The position numbers were made by a program, and so were the translations under genes. Below the pieces are notes generated by a model, which did no database searches, had not been told where the DNA came from, and was given only the letters and a program-made list of their open reading frames with translations. Below, one piece after another: positions 21,601 to 27,767 of a stretch of 27,767 nucleotides of DNA. The stretch's first letter is position 1. Each line of letters begins with the position of its first letter. Source of the stretch: a virus; IMG/VR virus record IMGVR_UViG_3300046006_005023, positions 1 through 27,767 of that record. One strand, 5' to 3'.

Positions 21601-23952
21601 TTAGAATGCATCTGTGCTTTCGGTGAAGTCACTGCCGGTTCGATGAATACTGAACTCAAGGAACATGAATTCAACTGCTCTTGTTGGCTGTACACCAATT
21701 CTTGCTCTAAACTCATTCCTATCGATCACATCGGAAGTATTGAGTTCGGCATCAGCCTTAATTTTAAAGGCTGTAATACCTCGGTCAGTCTGAACCTCTT
21801 GAAGAACTAAAGTTGCAATTCTTATGAACTCTGCTCTAAATTGTTCATCATGTGGTTCAAACAATAGAATTCGTGACTTAGCCTTGATTTGCTTTTCAAT
21901 ATAAAACATTAAGCGTCTTACATTTACACGATCAAGAGCAGTGGGTCTTCTCTGCATAGTTTTCTGACCCCAAACCACGAAACCTTCAGTATCTACAAAC
22001 TGTACGATAGGATTAATGCAGTTCCTATAGCCATACATCAAGTCTCTTTCTTCTTGCGAAGGGCGAGAATAAACATCATTAATACCGGGAACAACACCAC
22101 GGGTGATACCTGCAGGAGCAAACCAAGGACGAGCCAAGCGATCACTCTGTGCATAAACTGCCATTATAGATCCGCTAGGTGGCGCCCAAATGTCTACTCT
22201 GTTGAAGTTGTCACGAATACGAACCCATGGCCAGTAAAGCGCACCAAAGTCACTATCGAATCTAGTGGTGTTTAAAGGATGAGTTCCATTTTGCCATGCA
22301 ATGATTTCATTTACGGTCAAGCCGAATGGAGCATCAATAATTGCCATGCAGTCTTGGCGGAAATTTTGACACATGTAAAGCAATTCTGTCACTACAGTCG
22401 TGCTGCTATGTCCGGGAACCGCAATTAAATCGATGTCATATTGTTCAGATTCAGATACAGCATAAATACCACTGTATCCAACAGAACTACCGATCAATAA
22501 AGAATCTTGTAAATCTGGATCTGAAGGAATACCATCAGAACCACCAGACAATGTATATGTTCCGTCTGCGGGTCCAGCAAGAACATCTGTGTTGTCTACT
22601 GATCGAATATAATCAGATACTAAAGATAAGTAGCTTCCAATATAGAATGTACTTGCAGAATCTTTTGTGAGTTGACCCCAAGATTCTACTTGATTTCCAT
22701 TGTTGTAAACTTCTAGAATCCAATTGCTGTCACGAGTGTTGTTTTTAACAACAACTTGAGTGAAGTTTCCTTCAATACCAACTGAGTCTGCAGTAACCAA
22801 GAAAGAAATAGATCCATCGTTATTGGTATCGCCAGCCACTCTACCAAATGTCCAAAGGGATGCCTCACTCATATCGCCGGGAGGAGTGTCACCACTTGCG
22901 GTTGTTGTCGGCAATCCGAATATAAGTTCGCCAGTGCTATCTGGTTTAATACGCAATCTAGCATCACGACCACTATGAAGCGTTTCAAACTTCAAAGATG
23001 TTCCTCCAAATACAGAAGCTATCCAACCACCGGGAAGACTTCCACTTTCTACTTGGCTATTGATTTCAGTAACGATATCATCAATATCTACATCGCCCAT
23101 GCCGTCAAAGGCTGAAAGATCAATAACTTGAACTACATTGTCGATAAGAACATTATCTGTTCCATCAACAACGATATTGAGAGTAATGCCAGTTAATCCA
23201 TCAAAGTTATAATACCCTGATGTTGTATAAGTAACATCGGGATAATGAGACGCAGTGCCTTGGATTTCAGCAACTAACATATCTGTTCCAAGACCAGTAG
23301 ATCCTTCGGAACCACAAATGGAGTTCTGTACAGCAACAAATTCAAGTTCTGCAGAAGGACCATAAGCCCAAAGAGTTCTTATTCCTATATTATCATCTGC
23401 TCCACCAAAAAATTGAATGCCATCATTCTGAAAATCAATTTGATCGTTCAGTAATTCTACAAGTTCATCTGTATCGTAACCTGTGCCATTTTCTTCAACT
23501 ATCAAAGTTCTTTCGCTGAGTACACCATTAAGTCTCCAACGGAAAAAGCTAGTTTGATCGAAAACATATGGTGAAGGAGTATCAGAAACAATTTCGATAA
23601 TTGTACCAGCAGAAGGAACTTCTACTTCTGCCATAGTCGCAGATTCATCGCTAACTGGATCGGTATCTGCAACACGAACAACATACAATTCATTTGCAAT
23701 AAGCAAATAACTTTCTGCAGCGTAGATAAGATATGGATCTCCATTTTCTGGATGAGGATTACCAAAGGTTCTACGAAGCTGTCTTTGGCTTGCAATTATA
23801 GTAGGAATATTAATTGGACCTTTGCTTGCGAATCCAATTAAAGCCGCCCTGTGCAAAGATTGCTCTGGTGCGACAAAACTCAAGTCCTTTTCGGCAATGC
23901 GAACACTTGGACTGATTGTGTTTGATGGTGGAAAACCTCTAAGTATCGCCAT
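21601..23952 (-). CDS. 18: Contractile tail sheath protein gp18-like
   Basis: This 783-residue protein forms the contractile sheath. The N-terminus has the usual PSNTISPSVRI-E-D and an AALIGFASKGP segment. The C-terminal third holds the conserved core (WGQKTMQRRPTALDRVNVRRL, IEKQIKAKSRILLFEP) and the final strand-helix region that links neighbours. It is longer than T4 gp18 (659), with the extra length in the variable central part (about 130-480) that faces outward. GGGAGAA precedes the ATG. Gene order gp15-75 aa-gp18-gp19 is T4-like. Confidence 0.95.
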   Translation of the reverse strand: MAILRGFPPSNTISPSVRIAEKDLSFVAPEQSLHRAALIGFASKGPINIPTIIASQRQLRRTFGNPHPENGDPYLIYAAESYLLIANELYVVRVADTDPVSDESATMAEVEVPSAGTIIEIVSDTPSPYVFDQTSFFRWRLNGVLSERTLIVEENGTGYDTDELVELLNDQIDFQNDGIQFFGGADDNIGIRTLWAYGPSAELEFVAVQNSICGSEGSTGLGTDMLVAEIQGTASHYPDVTYTTSGYYNFDGLTGITLNIVVDGTDNVLIDNVVQVIDLSAFDGMGDVDIDDIVTEINSQVESGSLPGGWIASVFGGTSLKFETLHSGRDARLRIKPDSTGELIFGLPTTTASGDTPPGDMSEASLWTFGRVAGDTNNDGSISFLVTADSVGIEGNFTQVVVKNNTRDSNWILEVYNNGNQVESWGQLTKDSASTFYIGSYLSLVSDYIRSVDNTDVLAGPADGTYTLSGGSDGIPSDPDLQDSLLIGSSVGYSGIYAVSESEQYDIDLIAVPGHSSTTVVTELLYMCQNFRQDCMAIIDAPFGLTVNEIIAWQNGTHPLNTTRFDSDFGALYWPWVRIRDNFNRVDIWAPPSGSIMAVYAQSDRLARPWFAPAGITRGVVPGINDVYSRPSQEERDLMYGYRNCINPIVQFVDTEGFVVWGQKTMQRRPTALDRVNVRRLMFYIEKQIKAKSRILLFEPHDEQFRAEFIRIATLVLQEVQTDRGITAFKIKADAELNTSDVIDRNEFRARIGVQPTRAVEFMFLEFSIHRTGSDFTESTDAF

Positions 23953-23955
23953 AGT

Positions 23956-24183
23956 CTATTCTCCCTTTTTTAACAAAATATTGTTCGGTACATGCTTGAC
24001 AGAGATAAATCCGTCAGTTACTGCTCTGTCTATATATTCAGTTGCTCGTTCATCTTCTAAATAAAAAATATTTTTTCCACAACCTATTCCCGGAATATTC
24101 AAAGTTGTGAAAGCACGAGGAGCCTTCCTTGACCTTATGATTAATTGAACTGGAAATCTATGCTTGTTCTTAATTTCTAACAT
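23956..24183 (-). CDS. Small protein before the sheath gene, 75 aa
   Basis: No family was recognised. It is a short, basic, beta-rich protein (PVQLIIRSRKAPRAFTTLNIPGIG) with a helical ERATEYIDRAV segment. AAAGGAA precedes the ATG. It overlaps the gp15-like gene by 7 nt and ends 3 nt before the sheath start, so it is translated with the tail genes; a small virion or tail-assembly part is inferred. Confidence 0.65.
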   Translation of the reverse strand: MLEIKNKHRFPVQLIIRSRKAPRAFTTLNIPGIGCGKNIFYLEDERATEYIDRAVTDGFISVKHVPNNILLKKGE

Positions 24184-25169
24184 TTAAGTTCCTTTACACT
24201 TTCTTCCAATCTCGCCATAACCTGCTGAATTTCGTTTTCTTCTAAGCCATCAACAAAATCAATTTTTGTTTTTAGTACGGCTTTTTGTCTGGTGATCGGT
24301 TGAGGTATATATGTTTCAGTTGTCATATTAAACTGATATTTTATAACTCTGATTGCTTGATCTCCGGGTTCATAATCCAAATTATTAGCAATCGAATCAA
24401 GCTTTACTATTATCTCATACGGAACGCCAGTTACGCTTATATATGCTGTTTGACTAAATTTTAACAAAATTTGTTCTAAAATTTGATTCATATCTTCGAC
24501 ATATAATGTCCAAGCATAAAGAGTATATGTAATATCTACTGGTATTCCACGAGCAAATCCAAGCACTGTGTCTCTATTGTATTTTTCATCAATTGTAAAT
24601 CCCGGCTTATTATCTTCTCTTAGATATCTTCTATAATCTAAAGCCTTGTGATATGTATATCTGCTTGTATTGAACTGAATGTCCGAATCATGAATTGCTA
24701 ACATCGGTAATTTAATTCTATCAACAACTAATGTTTCATCTTTTCTTACATTGTCTAAAAGAATTGCTGCAACTGCTTTTTCTTGTGTACCCCAAATAAT
24801 TGGAATTGGATGAGCTTTTGCATTTTCATCAATAACAACAATATCTGTAAAAAGGTCTCTCATCGCATCATCGCAACCACGCTTCGCTTTTGAATAACGA
24901 TAAATGGTGTCACGACTAGTTTTACTAGGATCATTTAAAATAGATCCAGTCTGCATAGGATCACAATTTGCAGCAGCACCCAAACCAACTTTTTTATTTG
25001 TCGTATCTTTAAGCCAATTCAATGATTCGTCATTGACTTGGCGAAAATTGGAATTATTTTCTCCGGGTTTGCAATTTGATGGAAATGAATCAAGATTTTC
25101 ATTATAATTCAAAGGGCTTTTATCATTGCATTCATTGAGACCTTTTGATGGATGATTAATATCGTTCAT
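24177..25169 (-). CDS. 15: Tail completion/sheath stabiliser protein gp15-like
   Basis: From about residue 90 the protein follows the T4 gp15 pattern: RDLFTDIVVI, a PIPIIWGTQEKAVA segment, LPMLAIHDSDIQFN, VDITYTLYAWTLYVEDMNQILEQIL, then a beta-rich half. In T4 gp15 forms the ring at the tail tip that joins the neck. The first 80 residues are Asn/Ser-rich and may be flexible; this makes the 330-residue chain longer than T4 gp15 (272). The ATG at 25169 is preferred to one 13 codons upstream, because AAGGA is correctly placed and the longer reading would overlap the divergent gene. Confidence 0.82.
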   Translation of the reverse strand: MNDINHPSKGLNECNDKSPLNYNENLDSFPSNCKPGENNSNFRQVNDESLNWLKDTTNKKVGLGAAANCDPMQTGSILNDPSKTSRDTIYRYSKAKRGCDDAMRDLFTDIVVIDENAKAHPIPIIWGTQEKAVAAILLDNVRKDETLVVDRIKLPMLAIHDSDIQFNTSRYTYHKALDYRRYLREDNKPGFTIDEKYNRDTVLGFARGIPVDITYTLYAWTLYVEDMNQILEQILLKFSQTAYISVTGVPYEIIVKLDSIANNLDYEPGDQAIRVIKYQFNMTTETYIPQPITRQKAVLKTKIDFVDGLEENEIQQVMARLEESVKELKC

Positions 25170-25210
25170 TTTTTTTCCTTTATACCTAGTTATGGAGTGT
25201 GACACCAAAA
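25170..25210. promoter_or_regulatory. Divergent intergenic region between tail module and plus-strand gene
   Basis: These 41 bases separate the gp15-like start and the plus-strand gene. They hold the gp15-like ribosome-binding site (AAGGA, minus strand) and a minus-strand TATAAAG just upstream that could be part of a late promoter, but the distance to the start is very short. Promoter identity is not established. Confidence 0.3.
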
Positions 25211-26071
25211 ATGTCTGAAACTATTAGAGTTAAGTGTCGAACATGGCATTTGGGAAAACCACCAAAATCTATAAAACTTCAAATTCCCGGCTGGAGTGGT
25301 TGTGATCACACACACACAAATGGAAGTAAGGCACAACCATGGCACTGCCAGCCATTTATCGATGGTTCAACTTATGGGATGGAATTAACATTTCCGTTTG
25401 AAACGGAATTTCACGCTACAATGCGTGATGGCAAGATGCATTTTGAAGGTGATTTCGCAGCAGAAAATGAAATTACAAAATCACAAGGAGTTCATCTCCC
25501 TCCATTTGCTTGTTTTGCTGATGGTCATTTTGGAATGACATCATGCTTAGACATACAAGTTCCAGATGGATATGTACTAAGAATGGAGTCTCATCCAAGA
25601 TTTTATACCGACACAACAAATACTGTTCCATGTGTAGTTCCGGGGCATTTGCAAACTAGTTGGTGGTCAAAAATATTTTTTGTTGTTTTCAAAAATCCAG
25701 TTGAAGGACAAAAATATATATTTAGAAAAGACGAGCCATATGCACAAATTTTAATTTTGCCAAAAAAAGTCTCTTATGAAGTAGAGCCTATGACAGAACA
25801 AGAAATTTTTAAAAGAGGATCGCAAGACGGAATAATTGCAGATAACGCAAGAAGTATTGCTGGCTTAACATGGACATCTGAAGGCGGTCACCAGTTTGAC
25901 GATAAATATAAAAAACTTGCATCTGTTGCTGCGAAACATGGATGTCCTCATGTTCAAAAACATTTAGAAGAAATAAAAGCAAAACCAAGGGGTCGTATAG
26001 CTAGAAAATTAGTAAAAGGAAAAAATGAAAATCCCACCATTCAAACTGAAAAAAAAGACCAAGAGTTATAA
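25211..26071 (+). CDS. Hypothetical protein, possibly DUF6065-like
   Basis: This 286-residue protein has an N-terminal beta-rich domain with many aromatic and Gly residues (CRTWHLGKPP, QPFIDGSTYGMELTFPF, GYVLRMESHPRF, WWSKIFFVVF, FRKDEPYAQILILP). Its layout suggests a cupin-like or DUF6065-type fold, but I am not sure. The C-terminal part (from about 190) is charged and Lys-rich. The ATG at 25211 is preferred, although a GTG at 25199 lies in frame; GGAG is at 25194-25197. It stands alone on the plus strand between minus-strand tail genes, which suggests insertion or separate regulation. Confidence 0.55.
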   Translation: MSETIRVKCRTWHLGKPPKSIKLQIPGWSGCDHTHTNGSKAQPWHCQPFIDGSTYGMELTFPFETEFHATMRDGKMHFEGDFAAENEITKSQGVHLPPFACFADGHFGMTSCLDIQVPDGYVLRMESHPRFYTDTTNTVPCVVPGHLQTSWWSKIFFVVFKNPVEGQKYIFRKDEPYAQILILPKKVSYEVEPMTEQEIFKRGSQDGIIADNARSIAGLTWTSEGGHQFDDKYKKLASVAAKHGCPHVQKHLEEIKAKPRGRIARKLVKGKNENPTIQTEKKDQEL

Positions 26072-26201
26072 ACCCTTGATCTTTCAAAGCGAAAGACTGA
26101 TACAGCCAAAAATACCTTTGTCGCTTATAACAAATGTACATAAGCCTAATCTATATGAAAAACAAAACTTCACTACATTTGTGGAGCAGCCATCTGGTTA
26201 G
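26025..26201 (+). CDS. Small basic protein, 58 aa
   Basis: This is a short ORF with a good ribosome-binding site (AAGG at 26016-26019, 5 nt before the ATG). The protein starts with a basic segment (KIPPFKLKKKTKSY) and contains no cysteine. It overlaps the end of the previous gene by 47 nt and the convergent gene by 29 nt, and it fills the only unexplained stretch between them. No homologue can be named. Confidence 0.5.
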   Translation: MKIPPFKLKKKTKSYKPLIFQSERLIQPKIPLSLITNVHKPNLYEKQNFTTFVEQPSG

Positions 26202-26622
26202 GTTGTGCTGGCATTCCTGATTGATCGCCCATTCCTGTTGGCGGTGCTTGACCCTGACTTTGGTCTTGACCCTGACTTTGGTCTTGGTCTTGGGAATCTT
26301 TTTTAGGTTCATCTCCGCCAGATAAATTATTTGTTTTTAAAAATGCATCAATAATTTTTCTATTTTCTGGTTTCAAATCTGGCAAAGCTTGTTTCATAAT
26401 ATCAATTAATTTTGAAAAATTATCGTCATGAGCAGTTGGAGATAGACCACTTTCTTCGCCTTGACCAGAACTTGAATCTTGCTGTTCTGGAGGAGCGTCT
26501 GGTGCTGTCATATTTCCTTGATCTTGAGGATTACCACCTTGTGGCGATCCTTGTGGTGCATCTTGTTCTAATAACATTTTTTCAATACGAATTTTTTCTA
26601 AGAATTCAAAAAATATACCCAT
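26173..26622 (-). CDS. Small Pro/Gln/Gly-rich protein with capsid-targeting-like N-terminus
   Basis: This 149-residue protein opens with a hydrophobic stretch containing F4-F5-x-F7-L8 and an L17-L-E19 site. A disordered Q/G/P/D-rich part, one short helical domain (LIDIMKQALPDLKPENRKIIDAFLK) and a Gln/Met/Pro-rich tail follow. An AGGAGA site precedes the ATG. It lies between the neck and tail genes and belongs to the late transcript. With the proteins at 62 and 9092 it forms a trio sharing plan and low-complexity C-terminus. Confidence 0.7.
   Translation of the reverse strand: MGIFFEFLEKIRIEKMLLEQDAPQGSPQGGNPQDQGNMTAPDAPPEQQDSSSGQGEESGLSPTAHDDNFSKLIDIMKQALPDLKPENRKIIDAFLKTNNLSGGDEPKKDSQDQDQSQGQDQSQGQAPPTGMGDQSGMPAQPNQMAAPQM
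26248..26283 (-). repeat. 18-bp tandem repeat in the Q-rich gene
   Basis: Two identical 18-bp units (26248-26265 and 26266-26283) encode repeated D-Q-S-Q-G-Q. A further partial copy follows. Probably the result of replication slippage in a low-complexity coding region. Confidence 0.85.
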
Positions 26623-26630
26623 GAAATCTC

Positions 26631-27173
26631 CTATACAATTTTAATTTTAAGGTCTGGTTGTTTCTGTGTAACTTCGCCTTCGCCAGTCGTAACAGATTCT
26701 TGGAATCTCTGACAAATGAGTTCCATTCTTAATGCTCCCCACAATTTAAACTCACCTAAGTTTCGTTGGATAATTACCCAATTTTCTCTTAAGTGAGGAC
26801 TAAAAATTCTTGATCCAATCTTTGGAGGATGTCCTATAGATTGAAGAACAGCCTTGTAATTTACTTCAAATACCATTTCGTCTGGTGAATCTATACCAAA
26901 TTGACTTAATGCATTTTGAGATGGTATTGGTTCGTAACTACACCACAATTGAATTGGATTGTTTGAAAATATTTTACCACGATCTTCCAAATAAAGTGGA
27001 TCTACAGTTTGTTGTTGAATAAAAACTTCATAGTAATACAAAGGAGATCCACCACGCCTGATAGATTCTTGATCCCATTGATTGAAAAGATCATGTTCTG
27101 GTGCATTGGGATTGTACTGTTGCACACTTCCTAAAGGCTTATAACAAGTTCCATCTGTATTTTTTAATGCCAT
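26631..27173 (-). CDS. 14: Neck protein gp14-like
   Basis: This 180-residue protein matches the T4 gp14 order of motifs: a Y-Y-x-E/V strand, a D-P-L-Y-L-E-D region, F-G-I...DE-M-V-F-E-V, then P-K-I-G-S-R-I-x-x-P and a late strand ending in an F-x-x-S segment. In T4 gp14 forms the neck between portal/gp13 and the tail. It is shorter than T4 gp14 (256), lacking the C-terminal arm. It lies upstream of the gp15-like gene on the same strand, as in T4. The ribosome-binding site is weak. The match is by memory of the pattern, so moderate confidence. Confidence 0.6.
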   Translation of the reverse strand: MALKNTDGTCYKPLGSVQQYNPNAPEHDLFNQWDQESIRRGGSPLYYYEVFIQQQTVDPLYLEDRGKIFSNNPIQLWCSYEPIPSQNALSQFGIDSPDEMVFEVNYKAVLQSIGHPPKIGSRIFSPHLRENWVIIQRNLGEFKLWGALRMELICQRFQESVTTGEGEVTQKQPDLKIKIV

Positions 27174-27185
27174 TTTTATTTATCT

Positions 27186-27767
27186 TTATAAAATATGAGA
27201 AATCATAGGAAGAAAATTCTTGCTATATGCGTAATCTTTAAGTTCTTGTTTATATTTTTCTGCTGTAAATCTTGCCCAATTAGTTTTTACTTTTTTAGCA
27301 TTCACAGGCAATGAAGTTTCTTTTTCTGAAAACAAATTCTTCAAAATAGTCACTTTAACTTTAGATTTAACATTTCCAATAAGTTTATCAGTAATTTCAA
27401 TAAATAATTTGCGATAGAATTCTTCTATTTCAAGATCATACTTATTTTCATTATTTCTTGAAATAAAAGTATGATTTTTTGTAATTAGGCTTCCTAATGT
27501 TTTTGTTGTTCCTAAATATTCTTTAAATAATGTTAGACCAGATTCTATATCCATTATTGGTTTTTCTTGATCTATTATTGGTTTTTTTTGAGGACTTTTA
27601 ATGCCAGCATTATCAATTGGTTTTGTGGTTTCGTAATCACCATACCTTTTAATTTCAGCATCATATTCTTTAGATTTAGTTTCAGCATCATATTCTTTAG
27701 AACTATACTCACTATCTGGATCTAATGGATTTTCTTCTTTTTCTCTTCCTTCTACATCATGTTCATA
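27186..27767 (-). CDS. 5'-truncated gene, unknown function
   Basis: The frame stays open to the window edge, so the gene starts beyond 27767; an ATG at 27554 is only internal. The visible 193 residues begin with an acidic, Lys/Glu/Asp-rich, probably disordered part with a duplicated SKEYDAE-x-K unit and Pro-rich spacers, followed by a helical C-terminal domain (about 75-193: LFKEYLG, EFYRKLFIEITDKL, WARFTAEKYKQELKDYAYS). It ends 12 nt before the gp14-like gene. In T4 gp13 lies here, but no resemblance to gp13 was recognised. Confidence 0.65.
   Translation of the reverse strand, partial: YEHDVEGREKEENPLDPDSEYSSKEYDAETKSKEYDAEIKRYGDYETTKPIDNAGIKSPQKKPIIDQEKPIMDIESGLTLFKEYLGTTKTLGSLITKNHTFISRNNENKYDLEIEEFYRKLFIEITDKLIGNVKSKVKVTILKNLFSEKETSLPVNAKKVKTNWARFTAEKYKQELKDYAYSKNFLPMISHIL
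27648..27701 (-). repeat. 27-bp tandem duplication in the truncated gene
   Basis: Two 27-bp units (27648-27674 and 27675-27701) differ at a single base and encode SKEYDAE(T/I)K twice in a row. The near identity points to a recent in-frame duplication. Confidence 0.88.

Noticed and set aside
22054-22978. Plus-strand ORFs opposite the tail sheath gene
   Set aside because: They are antisense to a strongly supported sheath protein and show no domain-like sequence.
26072-26097. TCTTTC/GAAAGA hairpin after the 286-residue protein
   Set aside because: No T-run follows on either strand and it lies within the small 58-codon ORF.
1-27767. tRNA genes, CRISPR arrays, integrase or attachment sites
   Set aside because: All gaps between genes are under 100 bases and none shows a cloverleaf, spaced repeats, or an integrase gene.

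Overview
The window is part of the genome of a contractile-tailed, T4-like bacteriophage (Caudoviricetes, myovirus morphology). The evidence is a set of recognisable T4-type core genes: tail sheath gp18, two tail tube gp19-like proteins, tail completion gp15-like, neck gp14-like, a gp26-like tail/baseplate protein, the recombination nuclease pair gp46/gp47, and a gp55-like late sigma factor followed by a possible gp33-like coactivator. The DNA is AT-rich and packed almost without gaps; the longest stretch without a gene is under 100 bases. Genes commonly overlap by 1-50 nt. No tRNA, rRNA, CRISPR array, integrase or transposase was found. The host cannot be read from the window.

Layout. (1) 62-11838, plus strand: a P/G-rich small protein, gp47, two glycosyltransferase-like genes, gp46, a B12-dependent (class II) ribonucleotide reductase, CTP synthase, a second small P/Q-rich protein, a class II glutamine amidotransferase, a PD-(D/E)XK resolvase-like nuclease, a STAS-domain protein and a small Cys protein. 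(2) 11829-16205, minus: a gp26-like protein with a likely programmed -1 frameshift extension, a virion-like protein, a MoxR-type AAA+ ATPase and its VWA/metallopeptidase partner. (3) 16259-17576, plus: four small overlapping genes (unknown, two-TM CxxC membrane protein, zinc ribbon, unknown). (4) 17566-18667, minus: a small TPR-like ORF and a GT2-TPR protein. (5) 18633-20410, plus: GT2 glycosyltransferase, gp55-like sigma, gp33-like candidate. (6) 20407-25169, minus: tail module gp15-75 aa-gp18-gp19-terminator-second gp19. (7) 25211-26201, plus: unknown 286 aa protein and an overlapping 58 aa ORF. (8) 26173-27767, minus: small P/Q-rich protein, gp14-like neck protein and a gene cut by the window end.

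How they fit together. gp46/47 and the resolvase-like nuclease serve recombination-dependent replication; RNR and CTP synthase would raise nucleotide supply; gp55-like sigma (with a gp33-like factor) would switch on late genes; the minus-strand tail and neck genes build the contractile tail. At least four glycosyltransferase-like genes suggest sugar modification of DNA, virion or host surface. Three small proteins share an F-x-x-F-(I/L) N-terminus, an (L/I)-X-E site and a P/G/Q-rich tail, resembling T4 capsid-targeting sequences.

The most noteworthy observations are the in-frame T-TTT-TTC slippery heptamer in the gp26-like gene, whose -1 product exactly fills the 190-base gap before the next gene; the phage STAS protein; the phage CTP synthase next to a class II RNR; and a GT2 enzyme whose DxD motif reads NAN.
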